From positions 1 through 60,431 of the forward strand of contig JAMXFF010000046.1 of assembly GCA_025370845.1 (NCBI GenBank): 60,431 nucleotides of DNA. The letters are read 5' to 3'. Below are positions 51,356 to 60,431 of this stretch, in pieces. Origin of the DNA: Laspinema palackyanum D2a (GTDB lineage Bacteria > Cyanobacteriota > Cyanobacteriia > Cyanobacteriales > Laspinemataceae). The notes beneath the pieces were generated by a model, which was given only the letters and a program-made list of their open reading frames with translations, was not told where the DNA came from and searched no databases. A program made the position numbers and the translations under genes. The first letter of the stretch is position 1; each line of letters begins with the position of its first letter.

Positions 51356-53758
51356 ATGCCTTCTATTTATCACCGCAACTCTCCAACGCGCCGCCTGAGC
51401 GCACTGTATATAGTCGCCCTTAGCCTCCTCGCCATTCTTTCGATAGGTGGCGAATTGATGCGGCAGCGATCGCTTCGGGTCATTACTACAGATTCTAAAG
51501 TGCTCAATATTGCCGGACGCCAAAGAGCCTTGAGCCAACGGATGAGTAAAGCGGCACTGATCTGGCTGGAATTTCCCCCCCAGGGCGATCGCCAAGTCCA
51601 ACTCCAAGAACTGCAAGATGCCGTCAACCTCTTTTCCCAATCCCATCTCGGCTTAAAATATGGGGATCCGGCAGTGGGGTTGCCTAAACAGAACAACCCG
51701 CAAATTGCCCAAATGTTGGACGAACTGGAACCCTCCTATCAAGCGTTGCGACAAGGTGCAGTCGGTTTACTCTCCGTTGTCACTGAACAAGAAACCCAGG
51801 CCGATCGCGAGGCGATTTTGCCCTTTTCTCAACAAATTCTCGCCAATGAAAGGGCATTCTTCTTGGCGATGGATGCCCTCGTCTCCGAGTATGAAAAACA
51901 AGCCCTTCAGCGGGTTGAAAATTTGATCCGTTTGGAGTGGTTATTTTTAAGTCTCGGCTTATGCGTCATCCTCCTAGAAGCTGTATTTATCTTTCATCCC
52001 TCGGTTCGGCATATTAAAAATTATATCCAGGAGATCCTCAAGTCTCAACAAGAAATGGCGCGAATTGCGTCTCAACTCGAAGAAAATAATATGGAACTTG
52101 ATTTAGCCCTCCGCGATGCTCAATCAGCTACCCAGTTGAAATCGGAGTTTTTGGCTAATATGAGTCATGAAATTCGGACTCCCATGAATGCAGTCATTGG
52201 CATGACTGGATTGTTAATCGATACGGAACTCAACCCCACTCAGCGAGATTTTGTAGAGACGATTCGCAACAGTAGTGAAGCGTTATTGACAATTATCAAT
52301 GATATTTTAGATTTATCGAAAATAGAAGCGGGAAAATTGTCCTTAGAACAGACGCCTTTTGACCTGCGCGAGGCGGTGGAAGATTCTCTGGTTCTCGTCG
52401 CGGCAAAAGCCTCGGAAAAGGAACTCGAATTGGGTTACCTCATGGATGAAAACACCCCCGTTCGCATTATCAGTGATGTCACCCGGTTGCGCCAAATTTT
52501 AGCCAATCTTCTCAGCAATGCGGTCAAATTTACGGAACGGGGTGAAGTTCGGGTCTTAGTAGAATCTGAGGAAATTGGCAATTGGTCACCGTTTTCCAGC
52601 CTATTTTCCAACTCCAACCCCGACTCTTTAGTAGGGACATTGGATCCGAATCAGACGTTGTTTGAACTCAAGTTTTCTGTCATGGATACGGGAATTGGGA
52701 TTCCCGAGGAAAACATCAATCAACTGTTTCGCTCTTTTTCTCAACTTGATGCTTCCACGACTCGAAAATATGGCGGGACTGGGTTAGGGTTAGTGATTAG
52801 TAAACGGCTGTGTGAACTGATGGGGGGGAGAATGTGGGTAGAAAGTAAGGTAGGAGAAGGCTCTACTTTCTATTTTACCATGATTGTGGCTAAAGATTCC
52901 CAACCTTTGCCGGTTTATGAAATAGGAACTGAAGCGAAGTTACAAGGGAAGCGGCTGTTAATTGTCGATGATTATGAAATCAATCGCCAAATTTTAATCC
53001 GACAAACTCAGAAGTGGGGGATGATTCCCGTTGCGGTGAGTTCGCCATCGGAGGCGATCGCCACTTTGAATCGGGGAGAATCGTTTGATTTGGCAATTCT
53101 GGATATGCAGATGCCAGAAATGGATGGGATTACTCTCGGGTCTGAGTTGCACAAGTTGCGAGACCCCCAAACGCTTCCCTTGATTTTATTGACCTCAATG
53201 GGTCAATCTCTCAATGCTTCTTTGCTGAATTTTGCCGGTTGTTTTACCAAACCCATTAAATGTTCTCATTTGTATGAAGTGTTACTCAATGTAGTTGCCA
53301 AAAAGAAGGCGATTATTTCGGCCCATGCCCCTTCTATCCCTCAGATTGACCCCCAACTGGCGGAACGATTTCCTTTACGAATTCTTCTGGCTGAGGATAA
53401 TCGGATTAATCAAAAAGTTGCCCTCAAAATTTTAGACCAAATGGGATATCAGGCCGATGTTGCTAATAATGGGTTAGAAGCTTTAGCGGCATTGCATCAG
53501 CATTCTTATGATGTGGTTTTGATGGATGTTCAAATGCCAGAAATGGATGGATTAGAAGCGACTCGCCAGATTAACCAGGAGTGGGGGCCCAGCCAGCGGC
53601 CTCAGATTGTGGCGATGACGGCAGGTGCAATGGAAGGCGATCGCCAGAAATGTTTAGAAGCGGGGATGGATGAGTATATTACTAAGCCGGTCAAAGTTAC
53701 TGTACTCCAGACCATTCTGGAGAAAATAGCCGCCCAAAAATATCTCAATCCCAATTGA
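51356..53758 (+). CDS. Hybrid histidine kinase with PilJ-type sensor and two receiver domains
   Basis: An 800-residue sensor kinase. Two membrane helices (about 14-30 and 191-215) enclose a periplasmic four-helix region starting [21 protein letters not shown], the type IV pilus/nitrate-sensing-like (PilJ N-terminal) sensor. A coiled-coil leads to the HisKA domain ([18 protein letters not shown], His271), the N box ([12 protein letters not shown]), and the G boxes DTGIGIPEE and [13 protein letters not shown]. Two receivers follow: [12 protein letters not shown]...[13 protein letters not shown] (Asp583) and [12 protein letters not shown]...[12 protein letters not shown] (Asp724). There is no Hpt domain, so a separate phosphotransfer partner is expected. 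No partner response regulator adjoins it. Confidence 0.93.
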   Translation: MPSIYHRNSPTRRLSALYIVALSLLAILSIGGELMRQRSLRVITTDSKVLNIAGRQRALSQRMSKAALIWLEFPPQGDRQVQLQELQDAVNLFSQSHLGLKYGDPAVGLPKQNNPQIAQMLDELEPSYQALRQGAVGLLSVVTEQETQADREAILPFSQQILANERAFFLAMDALVSEYEKQALQRVENLIRLEWLFLSLGLCVILLEAVFIFHPSVRHIKNYIQEILKSQQEMARIASQLEENNMELDLALRDAQSATQLKSEFLANMSHEIRTPMNAVIGMTGLLIDTELNPTQRDFVETIRNSSEALLTIINDILDLSKIEAGKLSLEQTPFDLREAVEDSLVLVAAKASEKELELGYLMDENTPVRIISDVTRLRQILANLLSNAVKFTERGEVRVLVESEEIGNWSPFSSLFSNSNPDSLVGTLDPNQTLFELKFSVMDTGIGIPEENINQLFRSFSQLDASTTRKYGGTGLGLVISKRLCELMGGRMWVESKVGEGSTFYFTMIVAKDSQPLPVYEIGTEAKLQGKRLLIVDDYEINRQILIRQTQKWGMIPVAVSSPSEAIATLNRGESFDLAILDMQMPEMDGITLGSELHKLRDPQTLPLILLTSMGQSLNASLLNFAGCFTKPIKCSHLYEVLLNVVAKKKAIISAHAPSIPQIDPQLAERFPLRILLAEDNRINQKVALKILDQMGYQADVANNGLEALAALHQHSYDVVLMDVQMPEMDGLEATRQINQEWGPSQRPQIVAMTAGAMEGDRQKCLEAGMDEYITKPVKVTVLQTILEKIAAQKYLNPN

Positions 53759-53949
53759 TTTTTCCCCTATCAGTCACCTAAACATCACCCAGGATTACCT
53801 GTATTTTTGAAAATTACTCCTGTTCAAGGTATTGAGAAATTATGAACTATTCCGTGGTAAGATTAATTCTAGGGTTAGCCTGATTTAGGCAGGCTGTATT
53901 TTTAAGGTAAATTCATCGGTTAAGGGGATGGCAAAACATAAATTATCCA

Positions 53950-54017
53950 AACGTTCGTAGTAATCCATTCAAAGGTTATCTGAAAATGACTCCTGAAGGA
54001 GTCACTACAAACGAACA
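53950..54017. repeat. Interspersed repeat family B, permuted copy
   Basis: ACGTTCGTAGTAATCC appears first, then GACTCCTGAAGGAGTCACTAC and AAACGAAC. These are the same blocks as at 19630 but in permuted order, as if the two copies are different cuts from a longer tandem array. It lies between the hybrid kinase and the PLP-enzyme gene. Confidence 0.75.
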
Positions 54018-54062
54018 TTTTGGGAATTTTATTTTTTAGAGTTCCCTAAATCTGATTAAAAC

Positions 54063-55289
54063 ATGAGGTCAATTACTGTGAAAGAAGCCAATCGCCAGCA
54101 ATTTCCCGCTTTAAAGAATAAATCCTATTTTAACTATGGTGGACAAGGACCGATGCCGGAATCGGCATTAACCGCCCTGTTTCAATCCTATCAATCAATT
54201 CAGGAAAAAGGGCCATTTAGCGGAGAAGTGTTACTCTGGATCTCTGAAGAACTTGCGGCAACTCGACAGGCGATCGCCTCGGAACTCGGGGTCATGGCAG
54301 ATACCATTACCCTCACCGAAAATGTCTCGATTGGATGCAATATTCCCCTCTGGGGTTTGGATTGGCAACCGGGCGATCGCATCCTAATCGGCGACTGCGA
54401 ACATCCCGGAATTGTCGCTGCTGTCAATGAACTCGCCCGTCGGTTCGATTTACAAGTTTCCATTTGTCCCTTAATGGAAACTTTAAATGAGGGGAATCCC
54501 ACGTTGGCGATCGCCTCCCATCTCCACCCCAATACTCGCTTAGTCGTTCTCAGTCATATCCTCTGGAATACCGGCCAAGTTTTACCCCTTACCGATATTG
54601 TTAAAGTTTGCCATGAATTTAACAAAAAATCCACCCCTTACCCAAAAATTAGAGTCCTGGTCGATGCTGCCCAATCCGTCGGGATTTTACCCTTAAATCT
54701 CACCAAAACAGGGGTTGATTATTATGCCTTTACTGGACATAAATGGTGGTGTGGACCGGAAGGGTTAGGTGGATTATATGTCAGTCCTGATGCCGCTGAA
54801 ACCCTTCATCCTACCTTTATTGGTTGGCGCAGTGTTGCCTTGAATTCTATCGGGGATTGGGAAGGATTTAAACCCGATGGACGACGGTTTGAAATGGCAA
54901 CTTCCGCTTATCCCTTATTAGCCGGATTACGAAAGGCGATCGCCTTTCATCAGGGCATGGGAACCCCTGAAGAACGCTACGATCGCATCCAAGCCTTAAG
55001 TCATCAACTCTGGACAAAACTCCGAGACTTACCGGATATTATTTGTTTAAAAGTCACGCCACCGGAAGCAGGTTTAGTCTCCTTTCAGATTAATGAAAAT
55101 CCGCGAAAATCTGGGGCAACTCATGACAAATTGGTGAAATTTTTGGAAAAAGAACATCGCGTCATGGTTCGGACTATTCTCAAGCCGGATTGTGTACGAG
55201 CTTGCGTTCATTATTTTACCTTAGAATCTGAAATTGAACAACTAATTCAGGGAATTCAAGATTATTTTCAACAGATTTCATCTCATTAA
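54063..55289 (+). CDS. Class V aminotransferase-fold PLP enzyme, possibly a cysteine/cystine lyase
   Basis: A 408-residue PLP enzyme of the NifS/isopenicillin-N-epimerase branch. It has YFNYGGQGPMPESAL (N-terminal), LTENVSIGCNIPLWGLDW, the Asp in VLVDAAQSVGILPLNL and the Schiff-base lysine in FTGHKWWCGPEGLGGLYV. The HKWWCGPEG block resembles what I recall of cyanobacterial L-cysteine/cystine C-S lyase (C-DES), so sulfide or persulfide release for Fe-S assembly is possible. A C-terminal desulfurase-type catalytic Cys loop is not obvious, which also favours lyase over desulfurase. No Fe-S genes are nearby. The specific function is inference. Confidence 0.78.
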   Translation: MRSITVKEANRQQFPALKNKSYFNYGGQGPMPESALTALFQSYQSIQEKGPFSGEVLLWISEELAATRQAIASELGVMADTITLTENVSIGCNIPLWGLDWQPGDRILIGDCEHPGIVAAVNELARRFDLQVSICPLMETLNEGNPTLAIASHLHPNTRLVVLSHILWNTGQVLPLTDIVKVCHEFNKKSTPYPKIRVLVDAAQSVGILPLNLTKTGVDYYAFTGHKWWCGPEGLGGLYVSPDAAETLHPTFIGWRSVALNSIGDWEGFKPDGRRFEMATSAYPLLAGLRKAIAFHQGMGTPEERYDRIQALSHQLWTKLRDLPDIICLKVTPPEAGLVSFQINENPRKSGATHDKLVKFLEKEHRVMVRTILKPDCVRACVHYFTLESEIEQLIQGIQDYFQQISSH

Positions 55290-55455
55290 AACCCCAAAAA
55301 TTAATCAGGCTATTTCCCCAACGGTGACCTTGATTCTTATTATTGGGAGAAAATGGGCTAAAATTGTCTGGGGATGGCAGTAGAGAGGCAATATCTGGTG
55401 TCTCTCGACGAGATTATTCCTTTATCCTGTTGTTATTTTTTAGATGATATAGGCC

Positions 55456-56568
55456 GTGAAAACTCGACCCGTTGTTTATATCGCCATTACCAATCATGGT
55501 TTTGGTCATGCAGTGCGCGCCGCCTCAGTGGCGGCAGAAATTCAAAGGCTAAATCCGGACATTTTGTTAATTTTAGTTACTACCGCACCCCGTTGGTTAT
55601 TGGAAAGTTATATTACCGGAGATTTTATCTTACGGGAAAGGGCTTTAGATGTGGGAGTGATTCAGGCAGATAGCTTAAAAATGGATAAAGTAGCTACTTT
55701 AGAAAAATTGCAAGAGATTCGCAAGCGACAATATGCGATCGCCTCGGGGGAAGTTAACTTTATTCAACTCAATCGGGTCGGATTAATTCTAGCTGATATT
55801 CCCCCCTTAGCGGCAACTATTGGTAAAGCCGCAGGCATTCCCGTCTGGATGATGAGCAATTTTGGGTGGGATTTTATCTATCGTCCTTGGGGCGGAGAAT
55901 TTGAAGCCATTGCCGATTGGATTGCCGACTGTTTCAGTCAATGTGACTGCTTATTTCGTCTGCCCTTTCACGAACCGATGAGTGCCTTTCCTCTCATTAA
56001 AGATTTCGGTTTAACTGGCGGTACTCCCCGCTATCAACCGGAAACAATCCGCCAGGAATGGGGGCTAAAATCTTCTATAGAACAAACAATTTTACTTACT
56101 TTTGGCGGATTGGGATTGGAACAAATTCCTTATCATAATTTGCATAAATTTCCTGACTGGCAATTTATCACCTTTGACCACAATGCACCAGATTTGCCGA
56201 ATTTAGTTAAAATTGACAATCAAACCAATAGCGATCGCCTGCGTCCCGTGGATTTTATGCCGGTTTGTGGGCGAGTCGTTTCCAAACCAGGATTCAGCAC
56301 CTTTTCAGAAGCTTGTCGCCAAAATGTGCCGATTATCTCCCTGACCCGAGAAGGGTTTGCTGAATCCCCCTTATTACTCTCGGGAATCCAACAGCATTCT
56401 CATCACAGAATTGTCTCCCCTGAAGAGTTTTTCGAGGGGAATTGGGACTTTTTACGAGAACCTCCTCTCCCCCCACAATCAACCGACCCCTTACTCAAAG
56501 ATGGGACGGAAGCGATCGCCCAGGCAGTGGTGGATTATTTCCAAACGGAATCTCCTTCTGAACGTTAA
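55456..56568 (+). CDS. Glycosyltransferase-like protein (GT-B, MurG-like)
   Basis: A 370-residue protein from the GTG at 55456. The N-terminus VVYIAITNHGFGHAVRAASVAAEIQRLNPDILLILVTT has the GxGH(x)xR motif of GT-B enzymes and of the N-terminal domain of plant arabinose kinase-like proteins. GFGHxxR loops bind the acceptor or donor. The C-terminal half has TILLTFGGLGLEQIPYHNL (UDP-binding-like glycine loop) and a conserved end VSKPGFSTFSEACRQNVPIISLTREGFAESPLL, as in MurG. This is therefore a likely nucleotide-sugar transferase. The acceptor is unknown. It is followed 20 bases later by yjbQ, probably co-transcribed. Confidence 0.75.
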   Translation: MKTRPVVYIAITNHGFGHAVRAASVAAEIQRLNPDILLILVTTAPRWLLESYITGDFILRERALDVGVIQADSLKMDKVATLEKLQEIRKRQYAIASGEVNFIQLNRVGLILADIPPLAATIGKAAGIPVWMMSNFGWDFIYRPWGGEFEAIADWIADCFSQCDCLFRLPFHEPMSAFPLIKDFGLTGGTPRYQPETIRQEWGLKSSIEQTILLTFGGLGLEQIPYHNLHKFPDWQFITFDHNAPDLPNLVKIDNQTNSDRLRPVDFMPVCGRVVSKPGFSTFSEACRQNVPIISLTREGFAESPLLLSGIQQHSHHRIVSPEEFFEGNWDFLREPPLPPQSTDPLLKDGTEAIAQAVVDYFQTESPSER

Positions 56569-56588
56569 CCATTTTACCCCTTAAATTT

Positions 56589-57005
56589 ATGACTTACCAT
56601 CAACAAACTCTCCAACTGAAAACCACCGGCAAATCCCTGGCTAAAGTCACGGCTAAAGTGGAAGAAGTTGTAGCAAAATCTGGGGTTCAAACGGGCCTCT
56701 GTACCCTATTTCTGCGCCATACCTCCGCAAGTTTATTGCTGCAAGAAAACGCCGACCCGGATGTGTTAGAAGATTTACAACATTTCTTTTCCGATTTAGT
56801 TCCCGAACAACGTCGCTACCGCCATAGTACCGAAGGTCCTGATGATATGCCCGCCCATATTCGCACGGCCCTCACCCATACGAGTGAGCAAATTCCCATC
56901 AATCGAGGTCGATTAGTGCTTGGAACTTGGCAGGGAATTTATATTTGGGAACACCGGCAACAAGGTCATTATCGAGAATTAGTCGTCCATATTCAGGGGG
57001 AATGA
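56589..57005 (+). CDS. yjbQ: YjbQ family protein (UPF0047)
   Basis: A 138-residue protein of the YjbQ/UPF0047 family, sometimes annotated 'secondary thiamine-phosphate synthase' because some members have weak ThiE-like activity. Conserved features are all present: GLCTLFLRHTSASLLLQENADPDVLEDL, YRHSTEGPDDMPAHIRTALTHTSEQIPINRGRLVLGTWQGIYIWEHR. The histidines and Asp/Glu of the HTSASL, EGPDDMPAH and EHR blocks line the putative metal site. It is probably in an operon with the preceding glycosyltransferase gene. The true physiological role is unsettled. Confidence 0.93.
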   Translation: MTYHQQTLQLKTTGKSLAKVTAKVEEVVAKSGVQTGLCTLFLRHTSASLLLQENADPDVLEDLQHFFSDLVPEQRRYRHSTEGPDDMPAHIRTALTHTSEQIPINRGRLVLGTWQGIYIWEHRQQGHYRELVVHIQGE

Positions 57006-57075
57006 TAATCCGTAATCTGGCTTAAACTGAGGCAGTAGAGGCTAAAAATTCAAGCAAGTCCCGGTGAGGAATTCC

Positions 57076-59436
57076 ATGATGGGTATTTCCCAGAATCAGG
57101 AAATAGGCGATGATGCCGATCGCCCGAATAACCGCCAGAAACTGGTCTACTGGACAGTCGGATTCACCGCGATCACAATGGCAGTGGCGGGAATTGGGAT
57201 TTATCTCCTGGATCAGATGGTCCTCTTCCAAGGGCGATCGCATTTAGAACAAATTGTCCAGATTCAAGCCCAACTAATCCAGGGGATTGCCACCGTCACG
57301 GATACGCCGCAAACCGCCTGGAAGTCCGCCCAACAAGCCTATCAACTCCCTCAACCTTCAGGGATGCGTGTGGCGATCGCCTGGGTGGAAACCGACGATT
57401 CCCCGGTGATGTGGCAACAGGGAACAGCCAGCGATCGCCCTTGGATTCCTGTAATCCCGGATTCTGAACTTGCCGATGCCATCCACCGGGCGATCGTCGG
57501 GGAAACCGGCAGTGAGTTGATTACGGACGAACAGGGCATTCCAGCGATCGTCGCTTATGCCCCTATTCCCGACTTAAATGGGGCAGTTTTGACCCAGATT
57601 GAGGTCCGACAAATTCGCTCATCTTACCTACCCGGTCCTGCGATCGCCACGGGCATTGCCTCCCTCTTCATTTGCACTACAGGGATACTCTTTGTCTACC
57701 AAAGTAACCGATTTCTTACCCTTGAAAAGCGCAATTCTCACCAATATCAAGCCATGTTGGAAGCGGCCCCCGAGGGGACCATTGCCATCACCGATGGCGG
57801 TAAAATTCATTGGATGAATACGGCTGCTTTGCAACTGTTTGGCTATAGCGAATCAGAATTACAAGGGCAAAATTTGAAACTGTTGATGCCCTGGTTAATG
57901 CAACAAGAAATTGATGCCTATTTAACCCTTTTTCTGAACACTCGTAAAATGCCGGGGGAGAACAATTCGGCTTATGAATTAGTGGGACAGCGTAAAAATG
58001 GCACAACGTTTCCCATTGAACTGGCGATCGCTCATGTTCTCTTACCCCAAGGACAACTCTACACCCTGTTTGTCCGCGACATCACCGAACGCAAACGCGC
58101 CCAGGAGAAATTGCAAGAAAGCTACAATCTATTGCAAGCCATTTCCGAAGGGACAACGGATAGTATTTTTGTCAAAGACCTTCAGGGTCGCTATCTCTCC
58201 ATTAACTCTGCCGGGGCCAAGGCAATAGGTAAGCCCATAGATGAAATTTTAGGAAAAAATGATACAGAATTATTATCCCCAGAAACTGCTCGCCAACGGA
58301 TGAAAAATGACCATCGGATTTTATTAGAGGGAGAGACTCAGCTTTTAGAAGAAGAAATTGTGCCATTGAATGCAGATTATCCTTTGTCTCAAACCCGGAC
58401 CTATCTAACCTCAAAAACCGTGTATCGTTCTGCCCAAGGTTATGCGATTGGATTAATTGGTGTTGCCCGAGATATCAGCGATCGCGTTGAAGCAGAAACC
58501 GCCTTGCGCGACACCGTGGAACGATTGCATCGGACTTCCGGAGAATTGCAGGAAAAAAATCAGCAACTCGAAGCTACATTAACTCAACTGCAACGGACTC
58601 AAACCCAGTTAATTCAATCGGAAAAAATGTCCTCCCTGGGTCAAATGGTGGCGGGAATTGCCCATGAAATTAATAATCCCGTGAATTTTATTTCCGGGAA
58701 TTTGGGATATGTTCGCGATTACCTGGTAAATTTACTCGATTTAGTCGAACTCTACCGACAACAATATGGAGAAACAGACCCGATAATTGCCGATAAACTC
58801 GAAGACATAGAATTTGATTTTTTGCAAGAGGATTTGCAGAAAATTTTGGGTTCAATGAAAGTGGGAACCGATCGCATCCGAGGCATCGTGCAATCACTCC
58901 GCACCTTTTCCCGCCTCGATGAAGCGGAAATGAAGCAAGTGAATATTCACGAAGGCATCGAAAGCGCTTTATTGATATTGCAAGGCAGATTCAAAGCCAC
59001 GGATAAGCGACCAGAAATCGATATTATCCCAGAATTTGGCGTACTGCCATCGGTGGAATGTTATGCCGGACAACTGAATCAAGTGTTTATGAATCTCCTG
59101 AATAATGCGATCGATGCCTTAGAGCAAAAATACAACCGCAAGTTAGGAGAAATACCCCCGGAATTCCCCACCATTCGCATCCTCACCGCCGTCACTGGCG
59201 ATCGAGTGACAATTCGCATCATCGACAATGGTCCCGGCATGACGCCAGAAATCCAAGCCCGACTCTTCGACCCCTTTTTCACCACCAAACCCGTCGGCAA
59301 AGGCACCGGATTAGGACTGTCTGTTTGCTATCAAATTATCGTAGAAAAACATCAAGGTAAAATCTCCTGTCACGCCACCCCAGATTTAGGGTCAGAATTT
59401 GTGATAGAAATTCCCATCTTTCAAGGGTTGACTTAA
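57076..59436 (+). CDS. PAS-domain sensor histidine kinase
   Basis: About 786 residues from the ATG at 57076 (MMGISQNQ), chosen because GAGG lies 6 bases upstream; a GTG at 57064 is the alternative. Two membrane helices (about 28-48 and 190-212) bound an extracytoplasmic sensor. Then come two PAS domains (YQAMLEAAPEGTIAITDGGKIHWMN, and LQAISEGTTDSIFVKDLQGRYLSINSAG), a coiled coil, and the cyanobacterial-type kinase core GQMVAGIAHEINNPVNFISGNLGYVRDYL (His530). The ATPase part has FMNLLNNAIDALEQ (N box), IDNGPGMTPEIQ and KPVGKGTGLGLSVCYQIIVEKHQG. No receiver domain is fused and no response regulator adjoins, so it is an orphan kinase. Confidence 0.93.
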   Translation: MMGISQNQEIGDDADRPNNRQKLVYWTVGFTAITMAVAGIGIYLLDQMVLFQGRSHLEQIVQIQAQLIQGIATVTDTPQTAWKSAQQAYQLPQPSGMRVAIAWVETDDSPVMWQQGTASDRPWIPVIPDSELADAIHRAIVGETGSELITDEQGIPAIVAYAPIPDLNGAVLTQIEVRQIRSSYLPGPAIATGIASLFICTTGILFVYQSNRFLTLEKRNSHQYQAMLEAAPEGTIAITDGGKIHWMNTAALQLFGYSESELQGQNLKLLMPWLMQQEIDAYLTLFLNTRKMPGENNSAYELVGQRKNGTTFPIELAIAHVLLPQGQLYTLFVRDITERKRAQEKLQESYNLLQAISEGTTDSIFVKDLQGRYLSINSAGAKAIGKPIDEILGKNDTELLSPETARQRMKNDHRILLEGETQLLEEEIVPLNADYPLSQTRTYLTSKTVYRSAQGYAIGLIGVARDISDRVEAETALRDTVERLHRTSGELQEKNQQLEATLTQLQRTQTQLIQSEKMSSLGQMVAGIAHEINNPVNFISGNLGYVRDYLVNLLDLVELYRQQYGETDPIIADKLEDIEFDFLQEDLQKILGSMKVGTDRIRGIVQSLRTFSRLDEAEMKQVNIHEGIESALLILQGRFKATDKRPEIDIIPEFGVLPSVECYAGQLNQVFMNLLNNAIDALEQKYNRKLGEIPPEFPTIRILTAVTGDRVTIRIIDNGPGMTPEIQARLFDPFFTTKPVGKGTGLGLSVCYQIIVEKHQGKISCHATPDLGSEFVIEIPIFQGLT

Positions 59437-59479
59437 AATATTTTAACCCGACCCGCAGGCTAAAGCACCCATAGCAACA

Positions 59480-59750
59480 CCGGCGGGGCGGGGGATAAAT
59501 CCCCCGCCTAATAGCTAAAGTCGGTTAAAACCGACTAAGAAAACTAAAATAACTGCAACAAATAAAATCTTTTATGAGATATCCCCCAACCCCACATTAA
59601 CAACGTCAATCGGCTTTTCCAATTCTGCCAAACCTCTCATGCAGAACTTTTTTATGAAAATCCCTAAAAATACCATCGGATAAGTCTTTCAGTCGGTTTT
59701 AACCGACTTTAGCTGTTAGGCGGGGGATTTATCCCCCGCCGGGTGTTGCA
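59480..59750. repeat. Copy of palindromic repeat family A with enlarged centre
   Basis: The left end (CGGCGGGG..., CCCCCGCCTAATAGCTAAAGTCGG) and right end (CCGACTTTAGCTGTTAGG, GGCGGG...CCGGGTGTTGCA) match the other copies, but about 140 bases of extra, non-palindromic sequence separate them. It lies between the PAS kinase and the SOUL gene, which converge. Confidence 0.8.
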
Positions 59751-59779
59751 TTAGGTTAGCCTGCGGGTTATTTAATTAA

Positions 59780-60313
59780 CTAACCCGCAGTAACCCCAGC
59801 AATCGGAATCTGCACCTCGCTAAGTTTCATCGCTTCCGGAGTCATCGGAGAATTGTACAACAACCGGCGAGGCGGACCGCCGATCGCATACTCCGAATGT
59901 TCCTTCAACCAATCTTGCAACCGCTGCAAATGTTGTTCATAACTCGCCCAACTATAAGCCCCTTGAATGCCAATACTCACCACCGTCATCGGCGGATAAT
60001 CCGTCACCTTCACCTCATCTGTCAGGATTTCCGGCGAAATATCCCGGTTGGGATATAAAAACGAAACTTCCGCAGTTTGGGGCGTTTCTACTTCCGGACT
60101 TAACCCATCCAAATACCGCACTTCAACCGGGGTTGTCATGGCAATTTGATTGGTACTAATATGCTGATATAACGGATTAAAAGCAACTTGGCTGGCTTGT
60201 TGAGGATTCCCCGAATGGCTGTAAGTGACTGCCCGATACTCGGGATACTCTTTTACTTCGATCGCCCCAGGTGGGGTAGGATTCGGAAAATCATGGGGTA
60301 AAGATGCAGACAT
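59780..60313 (-). CDS. SOUL/heme-binding family protein
   Basis: A 177-residue protein resembling the SOUL/HBP family, which binds heme or other tetrapyrroles, with related fold to GyrI-like domains. Recognisable parts are AIEVKEYPEYRAVTYSHSG, FNPLYQHISTNQIAMTTPVEVRYL (a very typical SOUL segment, xIAMTTPV) and the C-terminal GGPPRRLLYNSPMTPEAMKLSEVQIPI. No signal peptide, so cytoplasmic. A role in tetrapyrrole or light-stress handling is plausible in a cyanobacterium but not shown. The start MSASLPHDFP is the only good one. The 118 bases beyond the gene to the window end hold nothing recognisable. Confidence 0.78.
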   Translation of the reverse strand: MSASLPHDFPNPTPPGAIEVKEYPEYRAVTYSHSGNPQQASQVAFNPLYQHISTNQIAMTTPVEVRYLDGLSPEVETPQTAEVSFLYPNRDISPEILTDEVKVTDYPPMTVVSIGIQGAYSWASYEQHLQRLQDWLKEHSEYAIGGPPRRLLYNSPMTPEAMKLSEVQIPIAGVTAG

Positions 60314-60431
60314 GATGGCGTTTTAAACTGAAGAGTTCAAGATGTGAAAAATTTCTGAGAGGGTGACAAGACAGCTAGACCACTTGCTGTACAAGGGATA
60401 AAGCTTTTAGTCCTTGCCGAAAATTGTGAGC

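Overview
The window is chromosomal DNA from a cyanobacterium, most likely a filamentous Oscillatoriales-type organism (the rank is inferred, not tested). The evidence is a form I rubisco operon in the order rbcL-rbcX-rbcS, a Tab2/Atab2 photosystem translation factor, a glutamyl-tRNA synthetase carrying the cyanobacterial CAAD membrane domain, a large number of HIP1 octamers (GCGATCGC), and several families of interspersed palindromic repeats. No rRNA, CRISPR array, transposase or prophage was seen. One tRNA (Asp-GTC) is present.

Layout. 1-7994: housekeeping and small-molecule genes (pentapeptide protein, holin-like membrane protein, MTA phosphorylase, HD hydrolase, a DEDD-type exonuclease, GlcD, a methyltransferase, a GDSL hydrolase, MiaA). 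8209-11802: gyrB, interrupted by a 551-residue intein that holds both a LAGLIDADG endonuclease and an XRE-like helix-turn-helix. 11945-16550: CbiG, a DUF2887/Rpn-type protein with a partial duplicate, a Uma2 protein, a small conserved protein and Tab2. 16902-21117: alpha-glucan phosphorylase and an AvtA-type aminotransferase. 21119-23916: a decay zone with pieces of broken genes, including two toxin-antitoxin pairs whose antitoxins are intact and whose toxins are destroyed. 24135-28217: a desaturase and the rubisco operon. 28727-35611: a zinc-ribbon Ser/Thr kinase with a membrane tail, then a CHAT protease facing a membrane pentapeptide protein and a peptidoglycan-binding protein.

The rest: 37227-43297 holds a TpsB transporter, a small membrane protein, UspA and FtsH. 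44364-46463 holds gltX-CAAD and tRNA-Asp. 46846-51025 holds two Uma2 proteins, a phytase-like lipoprotein and a TM0106-type nuclease. 51356-59436 holds two large histidine kinases flanking a PLP enzyme, a glycosyltransferase-like protein and YjbQ. A SOUL-family protein ends the window.

The best candidate for an undescribed system is 30908-35611. The CHAT protease and the membrane pentapeptide protein converge and share an almost identical 30-residue glycine-rich tag near their C-termini, and the membrane protein abuts the gene for an exported peptidoglycan-binding protein. This suggests a protease-based stress, death or conflict module spanning cytoplasm, membrane and wall. Its function is inference. 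The intein architecture and the disarmed toxin-antitoxin pairs are the next most interesting observations.
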